This document shows, piece after piece, positions 1 to 6,934 of a stretch of 64,000 bases of DNA. Position numbers and translations under genes: made by a program. How positions within the stretch are numbered: the stretch's first letter is position 1; each line of letters starts with the position of its first letter. The DNA is from Streptococcus sobrinus DSM 20742 = ATCC 33478. GTDB lineage: Bacteria > Bacillota > Bacilli > Lactobacillales > Streptococcaceae. The DNA lies in contig NZ_JMLC01000003.1 in assembly GCF_000686605.1 (NCBI RefSeq), forward strand, positions 62,001 through 126,000, read 5' to 3'. The notes below the pieces were generated by a model, which ran no database searches, was not told the origin of the DNA, and saw only the letters and a list, made by a program, of their open reading frames with translations.

Positions 1-1323
1 AAGGAGCCCCATGACTTTGATCCTTCAACCAAGGATGTAGCTACCATTCAAAAGGCTGACGCCCTCGTTTATGACAATGAGAGCATGGAGACCTGGGTGC
101 CCAAGGTGAAAAAATCCATTGGCAAGAGCAAGACTGATTTTATCAGAGCGACTGGTAATATGGTTCTTCTAGCCGGAAGTGAAGAAGGTGAAGAGGAAGG
201 CCATGAAGGACACCATCATGACTTTGACCCCCATGTCTGGTTGTCCCCTCAACGCTCGATTAAGCTGGTTGAAAATATCCGAGATAGCCTGTCCAAAAAA
301 TACCCTAAGAAGGCAAAGTTGTTCAAGAAAAATGCTGCCTCCTATATTAAGAAGTTGCAGGCCTTGGATAAGGAGTATAGTTCAGCCCTTTCGGCAGCCA
401 AGCAAAAGAGCTTCATTACCCAGCACGCAGCCTTTGCCTACCTGGCTTTGGACTACGGCCTCAAGCAGGTCTACATCAATGGCATTTCGGCGGAGAGTGA
501 GCCATCGGCTCAACACTTGGCTGACTTGACCCAGCAGGTTAAAGATTCTGGCATCAAGTATGTTTACTTTGAAGAAAATGCCTCCTCAGCAGTTTCAGAA
601 ACCCTAGCAAAAGAGGCTGGTGTTGAAACCCTAGTTTTAAATCCAATCGAAAGTCTGACCCAGCAGCAAATGGACAAGGGGCAAGATTATTTCTCAGTCA
701 TGCATCAAAATCTAAAAAATCTACGCAAGACGACAGATAAGGAAGGACAAGAGCTGGCCAGTAAAGAGGCTGAAAAAACAGTTCAAAAGGGTTACTTCAA
801 GGATGAGGAAGTTTCCAACCGTAGCCTGAGCGATTGGACAGGCTCTTGGCAATCAGTTTACCCCTATCTGCAAGACGGCAGCCTGGACCAAGTTTGGGAC
901 TACAAGGCCAAGCTTAATAAGGACATGACCGCCAAAGAGTACAAAGACTACTACAGCAAGGGCTACAAGACAGATGTGGAGGTTATCTCTATTAATGGGA
1001 AGAAAAATCAAGTAACCTTTACCCAAAAGGGTAAAAAGCAGACCTTCACCTACAAGTATGTGGGTTATAAGATTTTGACCTACAAGAAGGGCAACCGTGG
1101 TGTTCGCTATCTCTTTGAAACTAAGAATAGCAAAGCAGGAGCCTTTAGATATATCCAGTTCAGTGACCACAATATTTCTGACACCAAGGCGGAGCACTTC
1201 CATCTTTTCTGGGGCGATACCAGTCAGGATACCATTTTACAGGAAATGGACAACTGGCCAACCTATTACCCTGCTAAGATGTCTGGACATGATATTGCCC
1301 AGGATTTGGTTGCCCATAGTTAA
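1..1323 (+). CDS. adcA: Zinc-binding lipoprotein AdcA (ZnuA-ZinT fusion), 5' end outside window
   Basis: Substrate-binding protein of the AdcABC zinc importer, normally lipid-anchored outside the membrane. The reading frame is open from base 1, so the signal peptide and lipobox lie outside the window; about 440 residues are present of an expected 500. The ZnuA-like lobe contains the acidic, His-rich loop with EGHEGHHHDFDPHVWLSP near 205-245. From about 780 the C-terminal ZinT (YodA) domain follows, with DWTGSWQSVYPYLQDG and the zinc ligand motif HFHLFWGD near 1195. This two-domain form is typical of streptococcal AdcA. Zinc-dependent AdcR control is expected from the family, but the promoter is not in view. 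The stop at 1321 is followed by repeat DNA rather than a clean terminator. Confidence 0.95.
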   Translation, partial: KEPHDFDPSTKDVATIQKADALVYDNESMETWVPKVKKSIGKSKTDFIRATGNMVLLAGSEEGEEEGHEGHHHDFDPHVWLSPQRSIKLVENIRDSLSKKYPKKAKLFKKNAASYIKKLQALDKEYSSALSAAKQKSFITQHAAFAYLALDYGLKQVYINGISAESEPSAQHLADLTQQVKDSGIKYVYFEENASSAVSETLAKEAGVETLVLNPIESLTQQQMDKGQDYFSVMHQNLKNLRKTTDKEGQELASKEAEKTVQKGYFKDEEVSNRSLSDWTGSWQSVYPYLQDGSLDQVWDYKAKLNKDMTAKEYKDYYSKGYKTDVEVISINGKKNQVTFTQKGKKQTFTYKYVGYKILTYKKGNRGVRYLFETKNSKAGAFRYIQFSDHNISDTKAEHFHLFWGDTSQDTILQEMDNWPTYYPAKMSGHDIAQDLVAHS

Positions 1324-1379
1324 GAAATTGAAGAGAGATGAGTTCGATACTTGCAGCTAGCAAGAAAAAGTCCTGTTGA

Positions 1380-1452
1380 CGAGCAGGTGATAGTTTGCGA
1401 CAGTTGGATAAGCGAGCCGATAAAGGTCGCTTATCCAACTTAGTAAGATGTT
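1380..1452 (-). repeat. Truncated three-hairpin repeat unit (family B)
   Basis: Read on the minus strand, CTTACTAA is followed by a 12-bp arm (GTTGGATAAGCG), a TTTATCGG-type loop, the matching arm (CGCTTATCCAAC) and TGTCGCAAAC. This is the order CTTACTAAC, stem, TATCG, stem, GTGTCGTAAC seen in the tandem array after sufB (12187-12712), but with a different stem sequence. The upstream hairpins of the unit are missing, apparently replaced by the neighbouring MITE-like element at 1457. The strong hairpin at 1399-1441 has no T-run on the plus strand, so it is not a classical adcA terminator. Confidence 0.55.
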
Positions 1453-1456
1453 TAGG

Positions 1457-1622
1457 GAGTGGGACAAAAATCGCGATTTCAACGAAATCGATTTTGTCGT
1501 CTCACCACCGCACAGTTGATTAGGAAGGATGCTGTCCCGAAGGGGACAAGTACTTCCAATCAACCGCTGCGTCAAACTGTTTGATGTTGAAAAAGTGACA
1601 GGGTTAAGAGTTTTGTCTCACT
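1457..1622 (+). repeat. MITE-like repeat with GTGGGACAAAA ends (family A), copy 1
   Basis: An approximately 166-bp element with imperfect terminal inverted repeats, GTGGGACAAAA at 1459 and TTTTGTCTCAC at 1611. The left end forms a hairpin (ACAAAAATCGCGATTTC against GAAATCGATTTTGT). The interior has GTTGATTAGGAAGGATGC and a near-complementary ACTTCCAATCAACCGCTGC. A clearly homologous copy lies in the opposite orientation at 27755-27922, and divergent copies lie at 10591 and 60411. There is no coding potential, so this is probably a non-autonomous mobile repeat. Confidence 0.7.
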
Positions 1623-1672
1623 TAGTAGGAAATAGAGCCATTTTAATGGCCTATTTCCTTAACTAATTGGAA

Positions 1673-1700
1673 GGTTAGGACGATTGGTCCTAGCCTTTTA
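1673..1700 (+). terminator. Probable rho-independent terminator
   Basis: Arms GGTTAGGAC and GTCCTAGCC around a short loop, followed by TTTTATCTT. A second hairpin lies just upstream at 1628-1659. Similar hairpins end other family A copies (10748-10774), so this may belong to the repeat. Confidence 0.45.
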
Positions 1701-1786
1701 TCTTAGCTGTTTTAGAATCATTCTAGAATAAGCTTTTCTGCCCTCGGATGGTCGGTTTGACCAGTCTTTTGTGATAAAATTAAAGA

Positions 1787-1886
1787 GTACTCGAAAGGAA
1801 AGCTTTAGGCTAGTAGAAGGACTTAGCGGAAAGGAACAAACTTCCAAGAATCCTCTTTGACCAGCCTAGCTCGTCTCTCCAGAGTA
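1787..1886 (+). promoter_or_regulatory. Possible structured 5' leader of the methyltransferase operon
   Basis: Between a putative TAAAAT promoter element (1775-1780) and the start codon at 1921, long complementary segments (TAGGCTAGTAGAAGGA at 1806-1821 and TCCTCTTTGACCAGCCTA at 1851-1868) would pair into a long hairpin with an inner GGAA/TTCC stem. I do not recognise a known riboswitch. The support is the base pairing only. Confidence 0.3.
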
Positions 1887-1920
1887 TAAAATAAGTTTTA
1901 TTTCCGAAAGGATGATATAG

Positions 1921-2676
1921 ATGACTAAAAAAGAAGTTGGTCACAATTTTCTTGCCAGACTGGGCAAGAAACGCTTACGTCCTGGTGGTATTAGGGCTAC
2001 AAATTGGTTGATAAAGGAAGGAGGATTTAGTAAGGACAGTCAAGTTTTGGAGGTCGCCTGCAATCAGGGCACAACCTCTATAGAGTTGGCCCAGACCTTT
2101 GGCTGCAAGATTATTGGTATTGATAGGGATAGGGCTGCTCTGGATAAGGCAAAAAAATCTGTTCAGGCCGCTCAGCTGGAGGATCTGATTCAGCTTCAAG
2201 AGGGCAATGCCATGAAGCTCCCCTTTCCTGACAATAGTTTCGATATTGTTATCAACGAGGCCATGCTGACCATGTTGTCAGAAAAAGCAAAAATCAAGGC
2301 TGTCAAGGAGTATTATCGGGTTCTCAGGCCTGGTGGATGTATCTTGACCCATGATGTTTCCTTTAGTGATAAGCATCTGGAAGATAAGTTGGCCCAATTG
2401 AGACAGACCATTAATGCTAATGTTAGTCCCCTGCATGTAGACAAGTGGCAGGAGCTCTTTAAATCCTGTGGTTTCTCACAGGTCAATTATGACACTGGTA
2501 GGATGACATTGATGTCAATAACTGGTATGATTAAGGATGAAGGGCTCTTAGGAGCCTGCCGGATATTTTATCGGGGAATGAAGAAAGAGAATCGTCAGCA
2601 ATTTTTGCAAATGTACCGCTTTTTTAACAAGACTGGTAAAGAGTTGGGCTACATTGCTGTGTCCAGTCAAAAATAA
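1921..2676 (+). CDS. Class I SAM-dependent methyltransferase
   Basis: A 251-residue soluble protein with the methyltransferase fold. Motif I is VLEVACNQGTTSIELA (residues 39-54), with the acidic ribose-binding GIDRD after the next strand. The post-I region has FPDNSFDIVINEAMLTM and then YRVLRPGG. Substrate unknown; the fold is of the UbiE/small-molecule type. A strong Shine-Dalgarno (GAAAGGATG) precedes the ATG. It is followed after 11 bp by two cupin genes, suggesting a three-gene operon ending at the terminator at 3337. One arm of a long leader hairpin lies upstream. Confidence 0.85.
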   Translation: MTKKEVGHNFLARLGKKRLRPGGIRATNWLIKEGGFSKDSQVLEVACNQGTTSIELAQTFGCKIIGIDRDRAALDKAKKSVQAAQLEDLIQLQEGNAMKLPFPDNSFDIVINEAMLTMLSEKAKIKAVKEYYRVLRPGGCILTHDVSFSDKHLEDKLAQLRQTINANVSPLHVDKWQELFKSCGFSQVNYDTGRMTLMSITGMIKDEGLLGACRIFYRGMKKENRQQFLQMYRFFNKTGKELGYIAVSSQK

Positions 2677-2687
2677 GGAGGAAAATG

Positions 2688-3026
2688 ATGGCCTATATTG
2701 AAAAATTAGCTCCAGCCAAGGTAGTCGATTTGAAGGAAGAAGTACCGATTGAGGAAGAACAAATGCTCAGTCGGACCCTAGTCCAGCGACGGGATTTGGG
2801 CATGACAGTTTTTTCTCTGGATAAGGGACAGGAAATTGCTCGCCATAAGTCCCCTGGCGATGCCATGGTCAATGTTCTATCGGGACAGGCAAAAATTGAA
2901 ATTGGCGATGAAGAATTCATTGTCGAGGCTGGTCAAACCATTGTCATGCCGGCCGGAATTCCCCATGCCCTCTGTGCTCAAGAGGCCTTCCAGATGTTGC
3001 TGGTCGTCGTTAAACCGGAGGCCTAG
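2688..3026 (+). CDS. Cupin-domain protein
   Basis: A 112-residue single-domain cupin. The first cupin motif is represented by HKSPGDAMVNVLSGQAKIEI (about residues 62-81), and the second by GQTIVMPAGIPHAL, which keeps the conserved P-x-x-x-P-H. Small cupins of this kind bind a metal and often act as sensors, isomerases or dioxygenases; none can be chosen here. Two in-frame ATGs are adjacent (2685 and 2688). The second is preferred because it sits 6 nt from AAGGAGG. It is followed 2 bp later by a related small protein, so the two are probably translated together. Confidence 0.8.
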   Translation: MAYIEKLAPAKVVDLKEEVPIEEEQMLSRTLVQRRDLGMTVFSLDKGQEIARHKSPGDAMVNVLSGQAKIEIGDEEFIVEAGQTIVMPAGIPHALCAQEAFQMLLVVVKPEA

Positions 3027-3028
3027 TC

Positions 3029-3331
3029 ATGAAATTAGAACTATTAAATCTGGTCAACTATCATGACTATCAAATCACCAGTCGTTCCCTCAGTCAAAAA
3101 CTTGGCCTTGACCAAGTGGTCACCCTCTATGCCATGGATAAGGCTGAGACCATCAGCCAGGAAAGCTCCCCCAGCCCCAAGCTGATTCAGGTTCTAGAAG
3201 GTCAATTGGAAGTCAGTCTGGCTGAGGAAGAAGCCGAGCTCTTAAAGCCCAATGAACTCCTAACAGTCCCAGCCTTAAAGCTCCACGCCCTTAAGGCAGT
3301 TGAAAAGACTAAGTTTTTACAAATCGAATGA
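3029..3331 (+). CDS. Small cupin-like protein
   Basis: A 100-residue protein that looks like a diverged, shorter relative of the preceding cupin: SPKLIQVLEGQLEVSLAEEE followed by LKPNELLTVPALKLHALKAV. The spacing matches the two cupin motifs, and the final histidine is retained, but the first-motif metal ligands are poorly conserved, so metal binding is uncertain. It starts 2 bp after the upstream cupin and ends just before a terminator. The two may form a heteromeric pair, which is an inference from adjacency. Confidence 0.7.
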   Translation: MKLELLNLVNYHDYQITSRSLSQKLGLDQVVTLYAMDKAETISQESSPSPKLIQVLEGQLEVSLAEEEAELLKPNELLTVPALKLHALKAVEKTKFLQIE

Positions 3332-3336
3332 TAAAC

Positions 3337-3376
3337 AAAAGCCAAGTTTCCACTATTGGGGTGCTTGGCTTTTTTG
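3337..3376 (+). terminator. Rho-independent terminator of the cupin operon
   Basis: GCCAAG and CTTGGC arms followed by seven T residues at 3369-3375. Confidence 0.7.
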
Positions 3377-3418
3377 GTTTTAGAGACTGTAGTTCTTGGC
3401 TTCTGAAAGGTTAAAAAA

Positions 3419-3538
3419 TCAAATCCTGGTAGGATGATCAAGTTCAATCAGCTTAGAAGCTAGGTCGTTAGGGACATCATCAAGGCGTGAGGCTCTGACG
3501 GGCTCACCCAAAGTTACAATCCCCCAATTTTCGGCAAA
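3419..3538 (-). pseudogene. Possible C-terminal relic of an unidentified gene
   Basis: On the minus strand an open frame from about 3538 to the TGA at 3419 reads FAENWGIVTLGEPVRASRLD and continues DVPNDLASKLIELDHPTRI. The composition looks protein-like (no low complexity, good codons), but there is no start codon or ribosome site, and the rpmE2 terminator abuts it. It looks like the tail of a decayed gene. The parent family is not recognised. Confidence 0.35.
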
Positions 3539-3567
3539 AAAAGAAGTCCGAAGACTTCCTTTTTATC
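3536..3567 (-). terminator. Terminator of rpmE2
   Basis: AAAAAGGAAGTC, a TTCG tetraloop, then GACTTC and a T-run on the minus strand, 5 bp past the rpmE2 stop. The A-rich 5' side could let it work in both directions. Confidence 0.75.
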
Positions 3568-3571
3568 TTGC

Positions 3572-3814
3572 TTATTTGAGACCGTATTTCTTGTTGAAAC
3601 GATCGACACGTCCGTCTGCTTGCGTGAATTTTTGACGTCCAGTGTAGAATGGGTGTGAATCAGAAGAGATTTCAACACGTATCAATGGATAAGTTTCACC
3701 TTCGAATTCTACGGTTTCGTTAGATGATTTTGTAGAACCGCTGAGGAACTTGTAACCAGTAGTGGTATCTAAGAATACGACTGGGCGATACTCTGGATGG
3801 ATATCTTTTTTCAT
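3572..3814 (-). CDS. rpmE2: 50S ribosomal protein L31 type B
   Basis: An 80-residue ribosomal protein of the large subunit, starting [20 protein letters not shown] and containing [13 protein letters not shown] and VDRFNKKYG. It lacks the CxxC zinc ribbon of L31 type A, so it is the zinc-independent (C-minus) paralogue. In many bacteria this form replaces the zinc form in zinc starvation, but streptococci commonly have only this type. A good RBS (GGAAATT preceded by AGAAAG) lies upstream. No convincing AdcR box was seen near its start. It is monocistronic with its own terminator. Confidence 0.95.
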   Translation of the reverse strand: MKKDIHPEYRPVVFLDTTTGYKFLSGSTKSSNETVEFEGETYPLIRVEISSDSHPFYTGRQKFTQADGRVDRFNKKYGLK

Positions 3815-4038
3815 TACTAAATTTCCTTTCTGCCATAGCTTTTCTAAGCCATAGTTAATAACTACTCTAGTTTATCAAAGTTCCTTAGCTTTGGCAAGAC
3901 TTTTGGATAAATTCCTTGAGAAATTTGCCCGTCCCAAGCTGGGGCAAACTGTCAAATCCAAGCTAACCGGCAAGTAAAACTACCTAGGAAATTTATAATC
4001 GTCCCTGCTGGGTCAAAGTGCCAGAGCAAGCCTGTTTC

Positions 4039-5298
4039 TTAATGGGAAGAAGCCCCAGAAGTGGCATCGGCTGCAGCTTCTCCGCCACCAGATGATGAGG
4101 CACCAGAGGTAGCGTCAGCACCGCCGTGACCACTTGATGAAGAAGCCCCAGAAGTGGCATCAGCTCCAGCATTACCGCCAGCTAAGTGTTGACCGGTAGT
4201 TTCAAGATACCAATCCAACCAAGGCTTGAAGTTGAAGACAATTTCGTTGATACCAGCATAAGATCCATCATCATAGTACATAGCTTGATAGTTGTGGGTA
4301 TTGAGGACGGCCGGATTTGGATTAGGAATCAAAGTCCGCACAACTTCTTGATTACCATTACGCAGGGTACCGATAACCCATTCGACATTTTTCATCCGAG
4401 CAGGTGGAAGGCTGTTATGGACAGTGGATAGACGGTTTCCTGACTGTTCAGGCACCCGTTTAGCGAACATGGTTTCTGGATCTTGGTGGGCATTATTATA
4501 GTAGAGGAACTGGTTGTTGTCATCCGCATAAGTCAGTTCAAACGGCATGGATCTAAGGAACATATTGATCTGATCAACAGTCAGGATACCGTGATCCAAT
4601 TTGACATAGGTGTCACCAGAGACGGCTCCGGTAATCTCAGCTACTTTTTCAACCCATTCTGGGTCATCTGGGTCAACCTCGGTGACAGTTGTTGCGATTG
4701 GATGGTTACAATCCAGATCTTCAGGCTCGATTGGTTTTGGTTTTTTCAATTTTGAAACGACCCCCACGTATTTGACAAAGTTATCTAGACAGGTAGATAG
4801 GAAATCGACAGTTCCTTGATTGATAATATCTCCATTATCATCAAAGGCTTCCTTAGCCTTACCCAAAAGGAATTCATTTCCTGGCAGGGTATAGGCACTG
4901 ACACCAGGAGCGTCCAAGATTTTCCGCAGGTGAACCTGAGCCCTGGAGGTTCCTTGGTCGTAGTAGGAAGCTCCAACAATCATGACCGGCTTATTTTCAA
5001 AAGGGTGTAGGTTGAAAGAAAGCCATTCGAGAGTGCTCTTGAGAGCTGGTGTAATGGTGTGGTTGTGCTCCGGCGTAGCGATGATAACCCCATCTGCCCG
5101 AGTAATCTTGTTATAGAGATATTGGATCGCAAAGGAATCAGACTGGTCGTCATCCTGGTTGAACATTGGGACATCCTTGATTTCAAGGACTTCCAGTTCA
5201 AATTGATATTTAAAGTGCCGGCGAATATATTCCAGCAACATGCGATTGTAAGAAATTTCAGCATTTGAGCCGACAAGTCCAACAAATTTCATAGTCAT
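4039..5298 (-). CDS. NAD(P)H-dependent FMN reductase with PAS-like domain and triple flavinylation-motif tail
   Basis: A 419-residue soluble protein. Residues 1 to about 185 are a flavodoxin-like NADPH-dependent FMN reductase: GLVGSNAEISYNR for phosphate binding, then TPEHNHTITPALK and PVMIVGASYYDQGTSRAQ. Residues about 240-355 (FELTYADDNNQFLYYN through FNFKPWLDWY) resemble the C-terminal PAS-like part of DUF438 proteins. The tail (366-419) is Gly/Ser/Ala-rich and repeats D-A-T-S-G-A-S three times (D380, D395, D411). This matches the D-g-x-s/t-s/g-A-S/T acceptor motif of ApbE, with Ser386, Ser401 and Ser417 as candidate FMN sites. There is no signal peptide. The related reductase lies 12 bp upstream and apbE just beyond it. 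Covalent flavinylation is inferred. The ATG at 5298 has GGAAGGA at good spacing. Confidence 0.85.
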   Translation of the reverse strand: MTMKFVGLVGSNAEISYNRMLLEYIRRHFKYQFELEVLEIKDVPMFNQDDDQSDSFAIQYLYNKITRADGVIIATPEHNHTITPALKSTLEWLSFNLHPFENKPVMIVGASYYDQGTSRAQVHLRKILDAPGVSAYTLPGNEFLLGKAKEAFDDNGDIINQGTVDFLSTCLDNFVKYVGVVSKLKKPKPIEPEDLDCNHPIATTVTEVDPDDPEWVEKVAEITGAVSGDTYVKLDHGILTVDQINMFLRSMPFELTYADDNNQFLYYNNAHQDPETMFAKRVPEQSGNRLSTVHNSLPPARMKNVEWVIGTLRNGNQEVVRTLIPNPNPAVLNTHNYQAMYYDDGSYAGINEIVFNFKPWLDWYLETTGQHLAGGNAGADATSGASSSSGHGGADATSGASSSGGGEAAADATSGASSH

Positions 5299-5310
5299 TT
5301 TTATCCTTCC

Positions 5311-5916
5311 CTAGTTCAAAGTTTCCCAGTCAAAGTTTTCGGCCTCTTTTTTCAAGAGTTCTTTGGCGTGGGACATCTTTTCTGTCATTTTAACAAAGAG
5401 CCTGAAATCATCAAAAATTGCATCTAACTTTTGACTGGTTTCGATATCCGTCAAATCCCCCTTGCTATCAAAGGCCTGCAGGGAATGAGACAGGAGAAAT
5501 TCATCAGGAAGAACATTAGCCTTTAATTCTGGGGCATTAAGGATTTGCCGCAGTTGGAGCTGAGCACGTGAAGATCCCAAAGTTCCGTAAGATGCTCCCG
5601 TAATCATGACAGGTTTATTGAGCATAGGGTAGATACCATAGGATAACCAAGCTAGGGCATTCATCAAAACAGCTGGTACGGAGTGGTCATATTCCGGTGT
5701 TCCAATGATGACCCCATCGGCTTCCTCAATTTTAGCAGCCAAAGCCTTAACAGGCTCTGGGAGGGTCCTGTCTGCAGGTTTATTGAAAAAGGGAAGGTCC
5801 TTGATTTCGACCAATTCAATATCTGCCTTATCAACAAAATGCTTTTGAATGTATTGCAAGAGTTGACGGTTTGTGGACTTCTCAGAATTCGTTCCAACAA
5901 TTCCGATAATTTTCAT
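5311..5916 (-). CDS. NAD(P)H-dependent FMN reductase (flavodoxin fold)
   Basis: A 201-residue single-domain flavoprotein, a paralogue of the N-terminal half of the downstream gene. It has GIVGTNSEKSTNRQLLQ at the FMN phosphate loop, TPEYDHSVPAVLMNALAWLS and PVMITGASYGTLGSSRAQ. It lacks the PAS-like domain and the Ser/Ala tail. The family reduces free or bound FMN, quinones or azo compounds with NAD(P)H. The start at 5916 is preceded by TAGGAGG. Twelve bp separate it from the tailed reductase, so they are probably co-transcribed from a promoter near 5930-5950, downstream of the apbE terminator. A partner role as electron donor for the tailed paralogue is an inference. Confidence 0.9.
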   Translation of the reverse strand: MKIIGIVGTNSEKSTNRQLLQYIQKHFVDKADIELVEIKDLPFFNKPADRTLPEPVKALAAKIEEADGVIIGTPEYDHSVPAVLMNALAWLSYGIYPMLNKPVMITGASYGTLGSSRAQLQLRQILNAPELKANVLPDEFLLSHSLQAFDSKGDLTDIETSQKLDAIFDDFRLFVKMTEKMSHAKELLKKEAENFDWETLN

Positions 5917-5953
5917 AATAAAAACCTCCTATATTCATGTAGGATTATTGTAA

Positions 5954-5981
5954 CAAAAAAGCACTTTATTTGAAAGTGCTT
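5954..5981 (-). terminator. Terminator between apbE and the FMN reductase pair
   Basis: On the minus strand AGCACTTT, a short loop, AAAGTGCT and six T residues, placed after the apbE stop. It implies that the reductase pair has its own promoter, with possible readthrough. Confidence 0.65.
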
Positions 5982-6001
5982 ACAGGAGTTTTAAGTAATT
6001 T

Positions 6002-6934
6002 TCAATTTTTCACAATTGGTAGATTTGAACTAGCCAAAACTTGGTTGTCTTTGGTGACCACCAGGGTAGCTAAGTCAGCTTCCCGACTGATTTCTGTCAG
6101 GATTTCCTGAGCCGATTTGCCAAAGAGGCGGGTGGTCCAAATTTCTCCGTCAACAGATTGTTTGGAAACGATGGTCAAACTGGCCGTCTGACAATCCACG
6201 GGATAGCCGGTCTGGCTGTCAAAAATATGGTGGTAGATCTTGCCTTGATAGGTGAAGGTCCGCTCGTAAATACCCGAGGTGACTACCGATTGGTCACGGA
6301 TTTTGAGAATGGCTAGGTGATTGCCCCGAGGAAGTTTGGGGTTTTGGATGCCGATTCGCCAGTTCTGGTCGGGATTATGGTAGGCAGGGCCGAAGGTCAG
6401 AACATTGCCCCCCAGATTAATCAGACCAGCAGGTACCCCTTGCTTTTTTAGGAATTCAACAATCCGATCAGCGATATAACCCTTGGCCAGGGCCCCTAGG
6501 TCAATTTTCATACCAGTCTTGGCTAGAAAGACAGAAAGATTTTTTTCATCTAAAATAATCTGCTTGGGGTCAATCAAGTCCAGCTGGGCCTCAATTTCCT
6601 CCTGACTGGGGACCTTGGCATCCGCAAAACCAATCCGCCAGGTCTGAATGAGAGGGCCGATAGCGATATTGAGATGACTGCCTGGAGCCAGGCTGTGCTT
6701 TTTCCCCAGAGCAATCAAGTCGAAGAGCTGGGGATGAACGCTTACGGCCTTTTTACCAGCTGCCTGATTGATGGCCATCAATTCAGAAGTGTCATCATTG
6801 GCAGAAAAGCGATGGTTGTAGAGATGGAGAAGCTCCTCAACCTGGTCCAAAATCGGTTGGGGATTGGCGTGATAGATGGAGGTATCAATGGTGGTCCCCA
6901 TCAGTTGGACCTGGCGATCAGTCAGTGGTAACAT
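6002..6934 (-). CDS. apbE: FAD:protein FMN transferase ApbE, cytosolic
   Basis: A 310-residue flavin transferase that moves FMN from FAD onto a Ser or Thr of a target protein. Visible family features are LMGTTIDTSIY at the N terminus, DLGALAKGYIADRI, NLGGNVLTFG, TSGIYERTF and the metal-binding HIFDSQTGYPVD near residue 236. There is no signal peptide or lipobox, so it acts in the cytosol, unlike periplasmic or lipoprotein ApbE. Its start overlaps the end of the upstream DHH gene by 17 bp, showing translational coupling. The only obvious target in the window is the triple D-A-T-S-G-A-S tail of the reductase at 4039-5298, which is also cytosolic. That pairing is an inference from motif, location and compartment. 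Confidence 0.93.
   Translation of the reverse strand: MLPLTDRQVQLMGTTIDTSIYHANPQPILDQVEELLHLYNHRFSANDDTSELMAINQAAGKKAVSVHPQLFDLIALGKKHSLAPGSHLNIAIGPLIQTWRIGFADAKVPSQEEIEAQLDLIDPKQIILDEKNLSVFLAKTGMKIDLGALAKGYIADRIVEFLKKQGVPAGLINLGGNVLTFGPAYHNPDQNWRIGIQNPKLPRGNHLAILKIRDQSVVTSGIYERTFTYQGKIYHHIFDSQTGYPVDCQTASLTIVSKQSVDGEIWTTRLFGKSAQEILTEISREADLATLVVTKDNQVLASSNLPIVKN

Noticed and set aside
1357-1575. 72-residue minus-strand ORF after adcA
   Set aside because: It lies entirely in repeat DNA (families A and B) and has no start signals.
3815-3900. Possible AdcR zinc box upstream of rpmE2 (AGTTAATAACT)
   Set aside because: It lacks the TTAAC-GTTAA arrangement of AdcR sites and is only a weak dyad in AT-rich DNA.
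4186-4819. Plus-strand ORFs inside the tailed FMN reductase gene
   Set aside because: They are antisense shadows of a well-supported coding frame.
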